In this document: one piece after another, positions 6,429 through 14,758 of the stretch
Layout: every line of letters starts with the position of its first letter
Position numbering within the stretch: the stretch's first letter is position 1
NCBI GenBank assembly: GCA_947476745.1
Contig: CANJRG010000026.1
Coordinates: 1 to 44,742 of the forward strand
DNA: 44,742 nucleotides
Direction of reading: 5' to 3'
Origin: Acidimicrobiia bacterium
GTDB lineage: Bacteria; Actinomycetota; Acidimicrobiia; Acidimicrobiales; CAIXPF01
Translations under genes and position numbers: made by a program
The notes under the pieces: model-generated
Told to the model about the DNA's origin: nothing
Databases searched by the model: none
The model's input: only the letters and a program-made list of their open reading frames with translations

Positions 6429-8096
6429 ATGGAACCCGTGCGTCGCTCCGAGGCCAAAGCCGCTGCCGCCCAAGCCCGACGCAACCGCCAGGACGCCACG
6501 GCCGACACCGCCCGGGCCCTTCTCGACGCGTTCCGGATGCCGGAACGGCGTGACGCCCCGGTCAGCGTGGTCGCCCACCTCGGGCCCACCAACAGCGGCA
6601 AGTCCCACGACGCCCTGGCCCTGCTGGCCGAGGAGGGTGCCGGCACCTACGCCGCCCCGTTGCGGCTACTCGCCCACGAGGCCTACCAGCGGCTGTCCGC
6701 CCGGCTGCCTGCGGGACAGGTCGGCCTGCTCACCGGCGAGGAGCGCATCAACCCCCAGGCGCCGATCATCTGCTGCACCACCGAACTGGCGCCGATGTCG
6801 GGCCACGTGCTCGTTCTCGACGAGGTCCACTGGATCGACGACCCTGAACGCGGCTGGGCCTGGGGACGGTTGCTGGCCGCGGCGAACTATCGGCACCACC
6901 GGCTGGTCGGCGCGCTCAACGCCGAGCCGGTGCTGCACCGCGCCTACGGCGACGCCCTCGAGGTGCGGCGCCACCAGCGCCTCGTCGAACTGCGCTGGGG
7001 CGGCACCGTCGACCTCGCGGGGATCGAGCCCGGCTCGCTGGTGGTGGCCTTCTCCCGCAAGGCGGTCCTCGCCCTCGCCCGCGATATCGGGGCCGCCGGC
7101 CTGCGCACCGCCGTTCTGTACGGCGCGCTCCCACCCGCCGCGAGGCGGGTCGTGGTCGAGCGGTTCATGGCCGGCGAGCTCGATGTGCTCTGCGTGACCG
7201 ATGTGATCGGTCACGGCATCAACCTGCCCGCCCGGACGGTGGTCATGGCCGAGACGTCGAAGTACGACGGCCACCGACGCCGGGCGTTGCACCGCTGGGA
7301 GCTCGCCCAGATCGTCGGACGGGCGGGCCGCTTCGGACTCGCCGAGGAAGGCATCGCCGCCGTCCTGCGTGGCGTGCCCGGTCTCGACGCCAACGCCACG
7401 CTGGTCCGCCAGGCCGTCGAGGCCGCCGGCGGCCAGCGATCGGCCGGGCCGGGCATCGAGACCGCCCCCATCCGCCCGACCCTCACCGACCTCGACGCCT
7501 CCAGCCCCGCCGAGCTGTTCGCCGCGGTCGAGGCCTGGCAGGTCGCCGCCAGAGATCGTCTCGCCGCCCATCCGTGGCTGCGGGCCGCCCCGCTCACCTC
7601 GGTCCAGCAGCGGCTCGACGCCCTGCGCCACGCCGGCGTCGCCGAACAGCTCGAGGTCGACGAGCTGTGGCGGCTGGCGACGATGTCGGTCGACAGCGAC
7701 GACCTCGTCGTCGAGCTCGCCACCAATCTCGCCGGGGGACGCCGCCGGCTGGCCCCGCCCCGGCTGCGTTCGCTCGAGCCGGGCGGTGCCGGGTCGGCCG
7801 AACAAGTGCTGGAGTGGGCCGAACGCGACGCCGCCCGCGTGCGCGGTCTGGCCGCGCTCGGACGGGCCTTTCCGGCGCTCGCGGCCGACGACCCCGCCAA
7901 CCTGCTCGCCGCCGAGGAACGCGCCGCCGAGCGCATCGTCGACGTGCTGCCGGCTGCGATCGCCCAGGCGAGCTTCGGCCGTTGCGGGTCATGCGGACGG
8001 GGTTGCCCGCCCTGGGCAAACGTGTGCGACCGCTGCAGCGGGCGAACCCCTCGGCTGCCGCCGCCCCGCCGGGGCGGACGCGGCCCACGCCGCTGA
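6429..8096 (+). CDS. SUV3-like superfamily II RNA helicase with C-terminal zinc ribbon
   Basis: 555 aa from ATG 6429; a GTG at 6378 would add 17 unlikely residues. Motif I is GPTNSGKS (52-59), the form found in SUV3, the mitochondrial degradosome helicase. Motif II is DEVH (131-134), and motif VI is QIVGRAGR (294-301) after SKYDGHRRR. The SUV3-type core suggests ATP-driven 3'-5' unwinding of RNA in turnover. The C-terminus has a CGSC...CDRC pair (C519, C522, C533, C536), likely a zinc ribbon, then a basic Arg/Pro tail, both suited to nucleic-acid binding. TACCAAT lies just before the ATG and may serve as the -10 region. No RNase partner is seen nearby. Confidence 0.85.
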   Translation: MEPVRRSEAKAAAAQARRNRQDATADTARALLDAFRMPERRDAPVSVVAHLGPTNSGKSHDALALLAEEGAGTYAAPLRLLAHEAYQRLSARLPAGQVGLLTGEERINPQAPIICCTTELAPMSGHVLVLDEVHWIDDPERGWAWGRLLAAANYRHHRLVGALNAEPVLHRAYGDALEVRRHQRLVELRWGGTVDLAGIEPGSLVVAFSRKAVLALARDIGAAGLRTAVLYGALPPAARRVVVERFMAGELDVLCVTDVIGHGINLPARTVVMAETSKYDGHRRRALHRWELAQIVGRAGRFGLAEEGIAAVLRGVPGLDANATLVRQAVEAAGGQRSAGPGIETAPIRPTLTDLDASSPAELFAAVEAWQVAARDRLAAHPWLRAAPLTSVQQRLDALRHAGVAEQLEVDELWRLATMSVDSDDLVVELATNLAGGRRRLAPPRLRSLEPGGAGSAEQVLEWAERDAARVRGLAALGRAFPALAADDPANLLAAEERAAERIVDVLPAAIAQASFGRCGSCGRGCPPWANVCDRCSGRTPRLPPPRRGGRGPRR

Positions 8097-8260
8097 CCCG
8101 CCGGCCCTCCGCCTCCAGCCCCCGGAGGACCCTCGACCGCAGGCGCACGGTCCCGACGGCGGACCCCCACCCACACTCGCCCGCGACGGCCGACCCCACC
8201 TGGGCACGGCGCGCGCTCCCGCAGGCCGAACGCATCCGGGCAGGCCTCGGTCGGCTTCGT

Positions 8261-8266
8261 TAGGGT
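8261..8266 (+). promoter_or_regulatory. -10 box (TAGGGT) for the CoA-transferase gene
   Basis: TAGGGT lies 86 bases before the ATG at 8353, predicting a leader of about 80 nt that includes the triplicated ribosome-binding repeat. The rest of the 8097-8260 spacer shows nothing recognisable. Confidence 0.4.
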
Positions 8267-8305
8267 GCCACGGCGGGCCGGTGCAGCACAGTCCGCTCCG
8301 TCGCA

Positions 8306-8350
8306 CGGCGAGGACGAACGCGGCGAGGACGAACGCGGCGAGGAAGAACG
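8306..8350 (+). repeat. 15-bp tandem repeat carrying a Shine-Dalgarno in each copy
   Basis: CGGCGAGGACGAACG occurs at 8306-8320 and 8321-8335, and again with one change (GAGGAAG) at 8336-8350. Each copy contains GAGGA. The last one (8340-8344) is 8 bases before the ATG at 8353 and is the working ribosome binding site; the upstream copies are spare sites in the leader. Confidence 0.85.
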
Positions 8351-8352
8351 GT

Positions 8353-9651
8353 ATGAACGGAACAACGCGCTTCGCGGCCCGCCGGGCGTCCAGCCCCGAC
8401 GCCGTGCTCGCCCTCATCGGGCCGCACAGCGACCTCATCGTGCCGCTCGCCAACGGTGAGCCGGTGACCCTGCTCGACGCCGTCGAGGCCGGCGCGTCGG
8501 GCTTCGAGGGGGTCCGGGTCCACCAGATGCACACCCTGCACGACCGCCCGCATCTGCACGGGGTGTTCGGCGACCGGCTCCGTCACCACGCCTACTTCCT
8601 GTCCTCGGTCACCCGACCCCGCTTCCTGGCCGGCGAGATCGACCTGGTGCCGAACAACTTCTCCGAGATGTACGCCCTGCTACGAATGCGAGCGCCGCGG
8701 CCGCTGGTGCTGGCGTCAGCCTCGCCACCGGACCGCCACGGCAACTTCTCGCTCGGCACCAACGCCGACTACGTGGCCTCCTACATCGGCCGGGCGCCGA
8801 TGTTCCTCGAGGTCAACGAGCGCATGCCGCGGACCTTCGGACGCAACCAGGTGCACGTCAGCCAGGTGACCGGCTGGTACGAGACCGACTATCCGCTGGT
8901 CGAGGTGGCGCCGGTGCAGCCCGGCCCGCAGGACCAGGCCATCGCCCGGTTGGTCGCCGAGCGGATCCCCGACGGCGCCACCATCCAGACCGGGATCGGG
9001 GCCATCCCCAACGCCATCCTCAGCGCCCTGCGCGACCACACCGACCTCGGTATCCACACCGAGCTGCTCTCCGACGGCCTGCTGGACCTCGTCGAGGCCG
9101 GCGTGGTGACCGGCACCCGCAAAACCCTCAACCGGACCAAGGTCGTCGGCACCTTCGCCCTCGGCACGAGCCGTCTCTACGACTACCTGCACGACAACGG
9201 CGGGGTAGAGCTGTGGCCGGTCCGCTACGTGAACGACCCGACGCGCATCGCCCAGGAGCCGAACTTCTGCTCGATCAACGCCACCCTCGCCGTCGATCTG
9301 TTGGGCCAGTGCGCCTCGGAGACGATCCACGGCCGCTATTACTCGGGCTCCGGTGGCCAACACGACTTCGCCCGCGGCGCCATGTCCTCGAATGGGGGGC
9401 AGGGCTTCATCGTGCTGCGCTCCACGGCCGGTGAGGGCGACAAGGCGGTATCGAGGATCGTGGCGCAGCTCGCCGCCGGTGACGTGGTCACCACGCCCAA
9501 GAACACCGTGGACAAGGTGGTCACCGAGTACGGCGTGGCCACCCTGCGCGGTCATTCAATCCGTGAGCGGGCCACCGCGCTCATCGCCATCGCCCACCCG
9601 GCCTTCCGCGACCAGCTCGACGCGGACGCCCGCCGCCTCGGGTACCTCTGA
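8353..9651 (+). CDS. Acetyl-CoA hydrolase/transferase family protein (4-hydroxybutyrate CoA-transferase-like)
   Basis: 432 aa, full length for the family I CoA-transferases that include acetyl-CoA hydrolase and 4-hydroxybutyrate CoA-transferase. Recognisable segments are the CoA-binding TGIGAIPNA loop (about 213-221), the presumed catalytic glutamate in GIHTELLSDG (E237), and the C-terminal GSGGQHDFARGA. The family forms a glutamyl-CoA thioester and moves CoA between short acyl groups such as acetate, butyrate and 4-hydroxybutyrate; the acceptor here is not known. ATG 8353 is supported by GAGGA at 8340-8344. Single gene followed by convergent mca. Confidence 0.9.
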   Translation: MNGTTRFAARRASSPDAVLALIGPHSDLIVPLANGEPVTLLDAVEAGASGFEGVRVHQMHTLHDRPHLHGVFGDRLRHHAYFLSSVTRPRFLAGEIDLVPNNFSEMYALLRMRAPRPLVLASASPPDRHGNFSLGTNADYVASYIGRAPMFLEVNERMPRTFGRNQVHVSQVTGWYETDYPLVEVAPVQPGPQDQAIARLVAERIPDGATIQTGIGAIPNAILSALRDHTDLGIHTELLSDGLLDLVEAGVVTGTRKTLNRTKVVGTFALGTSRLYDYLHDNGGVELWPVRYVNDPTRIAQEPNFCSINATLAVDLLGQCASETIHGRYYSGSGGQHDFARGAMSSNGGQGFIVLRSTAGEGDKAVSRIVAQLAAGDVVTTPKNTVDKVVTEYGVATLRGHSIRERATALIAIAHPAFRDQLDADARRLGYL

Positions 9652-9679
9652 CCGGTCAGCGCACGCCGGTCAGCGCACG
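9652..9679. repeat. 14-bp tandem duplication at the mca stop codon
   Basis: CCGGTCAGCGCACG occurs at 9652-9665 and 9666-9679. The second copy contains the mca stop codon, so the duplication fills the short spacer between the two convergent genes. Confidence 0.8.
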
Positions 9680-10539
9680 CCGTCGAAGAGGTCGGTCTCG
9701 AACCCCTCGGCGTCGCGATGGACCGCCGGCACGTGTGACCAGGCCAGCTGATATTCCTCCCACGGGTGGCGAGCGCGCATCTCGTCCTCGGGGACCTTGA
9801 ACCAGAAGCCGCTCGGATCGACCTGGGTGCGGTGCGCCAGCAGTGCCCGTCGCATGGTGTCGATGTGCGCCCCACCATCGACACGGGTCGTGACCTTGAT
9901 GTCGTGGTCCTCGGCGATCTTCGACAGCCAGTCGCTGTAGGGGCTGTCCTCACCGCGTTCGACGAACCACCCGTGCATGGCGATGAGCCGACGGCGGGAG
10001 AACCCGTGGCTGTAATACAGCTTGGCCACCTGCCACGGTTCGCCCTCGGTCCAACACGGATCGGCCGCCCGGCGCAGTGCCGGCTCGGTGATGTCGTGGA
10101 CCCGCAGATGATCGGGGTGCGGGTAACGCGACTGGTCCTCGCCGTAGGTGATCACCACCTGCGGTCGCTCCTGGCGGATGATGCGGGCGAAACGGTCCAC
10201 CGCTTCTTCGGCCGGGGCGTTGGCGAAGTTGTCCGGCCGCGCATTGGCCTCCGACTTCGGCATGCCGGAGTCGCGGTAGCCGAGCAGGTGCACGGTGCCG
10301 TAGCCGATGATCCGCACGGCCTCGTCGAGCTCCGCCCGGCGCACCACGGCGAGGTTCTCCCTCACCTCGGGGCGGTCGAGATCCTTGTTGAGGATGTCGC
10401 CCTCCTCACCGCCGGTGCAGCACACCAGCACCCCATGCACGCCCTCGGCCACATAGCGGGCCATGGTGGCGGCACCCTTGGACGACTCGTCGTCGGGATG
10501 GGCGTGGATCTGCAGCAGGTTGAGCCGAACGGCGCTCAT
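9670..10539 (-). CDS. mca: Mycothiol S-conjugate amidase
   Basis: 289 aa, a LmbE/PIG-L deacetylase-fold enzyme matching Mca closely. The zinc site is HAHPDDE (H14, D16, D17) near the N-terminus and YPHPDHLRVHDI (H144) in the middle, with the Mca-type segments CTGGEEGDI and RDSGMP between them. Mca cleaves mycothiol S-conjugates into a mercapturic acid and GlcN-Ins, detoxifying electrophiles in the cytoplasm; MshB, the biosynthetic deacetylase, is the closest alternative. Its presence implies mycothiol as the major thiol, hence an actinobacterium. A minus-strand TACGGT box ends 6 bases before the ATG, so it is leaderless. No other mycothiol gene lies nearby. Confidence 0.9.
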   Translation of the reverse strand: MSAVRLNLLQIHAHPDDESSKGAATMARYVAEGVHGVLVCCTGGEEGDILNKDLDRPEVRENLAVVRRAELDEAVRIIGYGTVHLLGYRDSGMPKSEANARPDNFANAPAEEAVDRFARIIRQERPQVVITYGEDQSRYPHPDHLRVHDITEPALRRAADPCWTEGEPWQVAKLYYSHGFSRRRLIAMHGWFVERGEDSPYSDWLSKIAEDHDIKVTTRVDGGAHIDTMRRALLAHRTQVDPSGFWFKVPEDEMRARHPWEEYQLAWSHVPAVHRDAEGFETDLFDGVR

Positions 10540-10545
10540 CGCATC

Positions 10546-10551
10546 ACCGTA
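10546..10551 (-). promoter_or_regulatory. -10 box (TACGGT), leaderless mca start
   Basis: Minus-strand TACGGT ends 6 bases before the mca ATG at 10539, putting the predicted first transcribed base at the A of the ATG. Confidence 0.55.
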
Positions 10552-10634
10552 CCCATTACGGGAACCACGAGCCCACTACGGGAACCGTCGGGCCGGGCTC
10601 GAGGCTGCTCGGGCGGCGCGGACCCACGGTGTGC

Positions 10635-10640
10635 TTGGAT
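10635..10640 (+). promoter_or_regulatory. -10 box (TTGGAT) for the double-domain CoA-transferase
   Basis: TTGGAT ends 7 bases before the ATG at 10648 and favours that start over the ATG at 10639, which overlaps the box itself. Confidence 0.4.
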
Positions 10641-10647
10641 GGCCCCG

Positions 10648-12876
10648 ATGACCGCCAGCGACGCGACCGATCCCACCACCGCCACCCCGCCCGCAGCGCC
10701 GCCTCCGCTCGCCGGGCTCCGGGTACTCGAACTCGCCGACGGTATCGGCGGCCCCTACGCCGGCCGCTTGCTGGCGATGTTGGGGGCGACCGTGGTCAAG
10801 GTCGAGCCGCCGGGGGGTGACCCGGCTCGCCGCAAGCAGGTCGACGACGTCGCCCTCGCCGCTGACGAGACCAGCCCGCTGTACGTCCACCTCAACGCCG
10901 GCAAGCTGAACGTCGCCGCCGAGGACGCACCGCCGCTGAGCTGGGCCGACGTGGTGCTGCACAACCGGGTGCGCGGCCAGCTCGCCGGGACCCCGCTCGA
11001 CCCGACCCTGCCTGCCGGGACCGGCCACCCGCTACTGGTCACGGTCACCGCGTGGGGTTTCGACGCCGACGATCCTGGCACCATCGAGGACGAGCTGCTG
11101 GTGCAGGCCGCCTCCGGGTGCATCGCGGTCACCGGCAACGTCGGCGACGCCCCGTTGCGCCTGCCGGGCTGGCAGGCCCAGTACCAGGCGGGCGCCACCG
11201 CTGCGGTCGGGGTGCTCGCCGCGCTGCGCATGCCCGGCACCCGGCATCTCGACGTCCCGTGGATCGCCGCCATCGAGGTCGGCATGGAGCTCGAGTTCGC
11301 CGACCGTCTCATGGCCCAGAACTCCCGCGGGCCAAGCGGCCCGTTCCCCCCGGCGGGCTTTCCCGGAGGGGCGCTGCCGTGCAAGGACGGCCATGTCTGC
11401 CCCGGTTCGTACCGCGACGTCGACTGGGAGATGCAGTCGATCTTCTACGAGATGCCCGAGCTCTACGACGACCCCCGCTTCAACAGCCGGGCCGCCCGGG
11501 CCCAACGGGTGGACGAACTGTGGGAGATCATCAAGCCCTGGTACGCCTCCAAGACCAAGCGCGAGATCTTCCAGTACTGCCTCGACTCCCCCTGGACCGT
11601 CGGCATGGTGATGACCGGCACCGATGCCCTGCAGGACGAGCACCTCGCCGCCCGGGAGACCCTCGGCATCCTCGACACCGCCGAGGGCCCGGCGCGGGCA
11701 CCGGTCCGGCCGTTCCGGATGCCCGGCGTGCCCGTCGCCGACCAACGGGTGCGGGTCCTCGGCGAGAGCGTCGCACCGGACGGGCCACGCACCGCTGTCA
11801 GCCGTCCCCCGCTGGCGGGTCTGCGGCTGTTGGAGCTCACCGTGGCGTGGGCCGGTCCCTTCGTGGGTAACTTCCTCGGCGCGCTCGGGATGGACGTCAT
11901 ACGCCTCGAGGCCGTGCGGCCCTTCGAGGGGTATCGCCTGATGCGCCTACACCCCGACTCCGACCCGGCACACCTCCGAGAGCTGCGAGGCACACGTGAC
12001 TGGCTCGAGGCGTCGAACATGTTCTGCGCCGTCAACCGCAACAAGCGCGGCCTGGCCCTCGACCTCGGCGGCGAGGAGGGCCAGGAGGTCTTCCGGGACC
12101 TGGCCAAGAACGTCGACGTGGTGCTGTGCAACTTCACCGAACGGGTCATGCCCAACCTCGGCCTCGGCTACGACGTACTCAAGCAGCTCAACGACGACAT
12201 AGTCGTGGTCCGCATGCCTGCCTTCGGTACCACCGGCCCGTACTCGCACTGTGCCGGGTACGCCCTGGTGGTCGAGGCCATGGGCGGGTTCGCCGCCCGC
12301 TGGGGCTACCCCGAGGAAGGTGCCCGGGTGTCGGACACCTACTGGCCGGACTCCGTCGCCGGCACCCACGCCGCCCTCGCCGTGATGTCGGGCATCGAAC
12401 GACGCGACCGAACCGGTGAGGGCTGCGAGGTCGACTTCAGCCATATGGACGTGATGTGGTCGCAGCTCGCCGAGGGACTCGTCGTCGCCGACCGCCGTGG
12501 CAGCGACATCGGCCGGATGGGCAACCGCGAGCCCGGCGTGGCCGACTCCGGCATCTTCCCCGCGGCCGGCGGCGGCTGGGAGGCCCGGGTGGGCGGTCGC
12601 ACCCGCCCGGTGCTCGACGCCCTCGGCGCCAGCCGCGATCCAGCCCTGGCCTACCGGTTCGAGACCGTCGACCGCGACGTGATCGGCCGGGTCACCGAGC
12701 TGCGCACCCCGGTGCTGATCGACGGCCGGCCCACCACCACCCGCCGCCCGGCACCGCTGTTCGACCAGCACAGCGACGAGGTCCTCGCCGAGGTCGCCGG
12801 CTACGACGTCGCCCGCATCGCCGAGCTACGCGAGCACAAGACCGTCGGTGGCCAGCTGCCCGTCCCCAAGGCCTGA
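10648..12876 (+). CDS. Double-domain CaiB/BaiF (family III) CoA-transferase
   Basis: 742 aa, about twice the usual 400, made of two CaiB/BaiF halves. Half one (about 20-385) begins LAGLRVLELADGIGGPYAGR with GATVVKVEPPGGDPAR, the CoA-binding start. Half two (about 390-742) restarts with LAGLRLLELTVAWAGPFVG and contains DTYWPDSVAGTHAAL, where the family's catalytic aspartate is expected. The matching place in half one reads QYQAGATAA, so only half two looks catalytic. These enzymes move CoA between carboxylic acids without a free glutamyl intermediate; the substrate is unknown. An ATG at 10639 would add three residues. A second CaiB/BaiF gene (36385) and a decayed one (26405) lie in the same window. 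Confidence 0.88.
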   Translation: MTASDATDPTTATPPAAPPPLAGLRVLELADGIGGPYAGRLLAMLGATVVKVEPPGGDPARRKQVDDVALAADETSPLYVHLNAGKLNVAAEDAPPLSWADVVLHNRVRGQLAGTPLDPTLPAGTGHPLLVTVTAWGFDADDPGTIEDELLVQAASGCIAVTGNVGDAPLRLPGWQAQYQAGATAAVGVLAALRMPGTRHLDVPWIAAIEVGMELEFADRLMAQNSRGPSGPFPPAGFPGGALPCKDGHVCPGSYRDVDWEMQSIFYEMPELYDDPRFNSRAARAQRVDELWEIIKPWYASKTKREIFQYCLDSPWTVGMVMTGTDALQDEHLAARETLGILDTAEGPARAPVRPFRMPGVPVADQRVRVLGESVAPDGPRTAVSRPPLAGLRLLELTVAWAGPFVGNFLGALGMDVIRLEAVRPFEGYRLMRLHPDSDPAHLRELRGTRDWLEASNMFCAVNRNKRGLALDLGGEEGQEVFRDLAKNVDVVLCNFTERVMPNLGLGYDVLKQLNDDIVVVRMPAFGTTGPYSHCAGYALVVEAMGGFAARWGYPEEGARVSDTYWPDSVAGTHAALAVMSGIERRDRTGEGCEVDFSHMDVMWSQLAEGLVVADRRGSDIGRMGNREPGVADSGIFPAAGGGWEARVGGRTRPVLDALGASRDPALAYRFETVDRDVIGRVTELRTPVLIDGRPTTTRRPAPLFDQHSDEVLAEVAGYDVARIAELREHKTVGGQLPVPKA

Positions 12877-12962
12877 AGGTCGGACCGAGGGCGGTCGCGG
12901 ACCCCGTTGGGCAGGCACCCGACCTCGACCCGAGGGTCACCCCGACGAGCCCCATCGGCCCG

Positions 12963-12968
12963 TACGCT
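12963..12968 (+). promoter_or_regulatory. -10 box (TACGCT) upstream of rpiA
   Basis: TACGCT in the 209-bp spacer before rpiA predicts a leader of about 110 nt. No riboswitch or attenuator is recognisable in that leader. Confidence 0.35.
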
Positions 12969-13085
12969 CGTCGAGCCCGGCCTCAGCGACGCGCCCAGCG
13001 GGCGCCGCAACGCACGTCGGCACCAGGCCCCAGCCAGCACACCGAACCCCGCCGGGACCGCCGGCGACGCCCCGAGGAGCACGAG

Positions 13086-13778
13086 ATGACCCGCACCGAC
13101 ACCAGCGCAGCCGATGGCGCCAAGGAGGCGGCTGGTCGCGCCGCCGCGGCGCTGGTCGAGCCCGGGATGCGGGTAGGGCTGGGCACTGGTTCGACCGTGC
13201 ACTGGACCATCGTCGCCCTCGGTGAACGAACCGCCGAGCTCGGCCTGACCTGCGTGGCGACCTCGCAACGCACCCACGACCTCGCCACCGGTCTCGGCCT
13301 TCGGGTCGTCACCCCGGACGAGGCCGGCCATCTCGACATCACCATCGACGGGGCTGACGAAGTGGACGGCGCCGCCAACCTGACCAAGGGCGGCGGTGGG
13401 GCCCACACCCGCGAGAAGATCGTCGCCGCCATGGCCGACCGTTTCGTGGTCGTGGTCGACAGCACCAAGCTGGTGGGCCGTCTCGGGCCGTTCGGCACCC
13501 CGCTCGAGGTGCTCGACTTCGCCCCGGCCGTTGTCGCCCACGCCGTCGAGGCCCTCGGGGCCGGGCGGGTGGAAGTCTCGGAGCAACGTTCGGACAATGG
13601 CAACGTGTTGCTGCGGGCGTACTTCGGGCCGATCGAGGAGCCGGCGGCGTTGGCGGCCTCGCTGGCGGCCGTTGCCGGCATCGTCGAGCACGGCATCTTT
13701 CTCGGTACCACTGTCGACGACGTGTTCGTCGCGGACGTCGCAGGCGTCCGCCGGCTGGCAGGCGGTCGACCGCGCTGA
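13086..13778 (+). CDS. rpiA: Ribose-5-phosphate isomerase A
   Basis: 230 aa, the normal RpiA size. The signature motifs are all present: GLGTGST phosphate loop (about 35-41), DGADEVD with the catalytic aspartates, the KGGGGAHTREK segment, and a C-terminal GIVEHGIF. It interconverts ribose 5-phosphate and ribulose 5-phosphate in the non-oxidative pentose phosphate pathway, in the cytoplasm. ATG 13086 has a good ribosome binding site, GAGGAG at 13074-13079, 6 bases upstream, unlike the leaderless genes on either side. It lies 58 bp before the MBL hydrolase gene, which has its own promoter box. Confidence 0.94.
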   Translation: MTRTDTSAADGAKEAAGRAAAALVEPGMRVGLGTGSTVHWTIVALGERTAELGLTCVATSQRTHDLATGLGLRVVTPDEAGHLDITIDGADEVDGAANLTKGGGGAHTREKIVAAMADRFVVVVDSTKLVGRLGPFGTPLEVLDFAPAVVAHAVEALGAGRVEVSEQRSDNGNVLLRAYFGPIEEPAALAASLAAVAGIVEHGIFLGTTVDDVFVADVAGVRRLAGGRPR

Positions 13779-13824
13779 CCGCTGGAACGGCCGCGACCGA
13801 CAGGGCCGGGTCGCGTTCGACGCC

Positions 13825-13830
13825 TACGCT
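13825..13830 (+). promoter_or_regulatory. -10 box (TACGCT), leaderless start
   Basis: TACGCT ends 6 bases before the ATG at 13837, so the predicted first base is the A of the start codon. Confidence 0.55.
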
Positions 13831-13836
13831 GCGGCC

Positions 13837-14670
13837 ATGGCTGACGCGCTGATGATCGGTGACATCCGGGTGGACGGCGTGATCGACGGCGAGGGCCGTT
13901 TCGATCCGCTCAAGACGTTCCGCAGCAGTACCCCGCAGATGTGGGCCGACCACCAGGACCTGCTCGACGCCGACGGGTTGCTGCCCTTCACCATGGGGGC
14001 GTTCCTGGTGCGCACCGGCGACACGGTCGCCCTGGTCGACAGCGGCCTCGGCGACGCCACCCTCATGGGCATCACCGGCGGACAGATGATCGACAGCCTC
14101 GCCGCCCTCGGGGTCACCCCGGCCGAGGTCACCGACGTCGTCTACACCCACCTGCACACCGACCACATCGGCTGGTCGACCGCCGCGGAAACGCCCACCT
14201 TCCCCAACGCCACCCACCGTTGCGCCGCCGCCGAGTGGCAGCACTTCATGGTGGACACCAAGGACGTCGACGAGGTCTACGCCGGCTCGGTGAACGCACC
14301 CCGCAACGCCTACCACCACCTCCACGCGGTGCTCGACCGGTTCGAGACCTTCGCCTCCGACGGCCCGTTGCTGCCGGGCATCGACGTGCTGGCCGCACCC
14401 GGCCACACCCCGGGCAGCACGGTGGTGGTCGTCTCGTCGGGCACCGAGCGCCTGATGCTGCTCGGTGACGCCGTGCACTGCCCCGTGCAGCTGCTCGAGG
14501 CCGAGTGGGGGGCGCTGTTCGACATCGACCCCGTGCTCGCCCGCCAGACCCGTAACCGCCTCGCCGCCGAACTCGAGGGCAGCGGCACCCACGTCGGGTT
14601 CTCCCATGTTCCGCACCTCGCCCCCGGCCGGGTCATCAGCGCCGAGGGCCGACGCCGCTGGGTCCTCTGA
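13837..14670 (+). CDS. MBL-fold metallo-hydrolase
   Basis: 277 aa with the full metallo-beta-lactamase set: HLHTDH (H105, H107, D109, H110), GHTPGST carrying the next histidine, and LLGDAVHCP supplying the bridging aspartate and a further histidine. The N-terminal layout (MGAFLVRTGDTVALVDSG) is that of the AHL-lactonase/glyoxalase II-like branch. It probably hydrolyses an ester, lactone or thioester, but family members are too diverse to name a substrate. No signal peptide. The start rests on the leaderless TACGCT box; there is no ribosome binding site. Confidence 0.88.
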   Translation: MADALMIGDIRVDGVIDGEGRFDPLKTFRSSTPQMWADHQDLLDADGLLPFTMGAFLVRTGDTVALVDSGLGDATLMGITGGQMIDSLAALGVTPAEVTDVVYTHLHTDHIGWSTAAETPTFPNATHRCAAAEWQHFMVDTKDVDEVYAGSVNAPRNAYHHLHAVLDRFETFASDGPLLPGIDVLAAPGHTPGSTVVVVSSGTERLMLLGDAVHCPVQLLEAEWGALFDIDPVLARQTRNRLAAELEGSGTHVGFSHVPHLAPGRVISAEGRRRWVL

Positions 14671-14758
14671 GCCGAACGGCGGCGGGCCGTCGGGCACGGC
14701 GCAATCCGGCGACGGTGCAGGGGCGCACCCCGGCGACAGAGATGCCCGGGCGGAGCGG

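Noticed and set aside
10648-12876. Two separate CoA-transferase genes joined by error
   Set aside because: The frame is continuous through the joint, and double-domain CaiB/BaiF proteins with one catalytic half are known.
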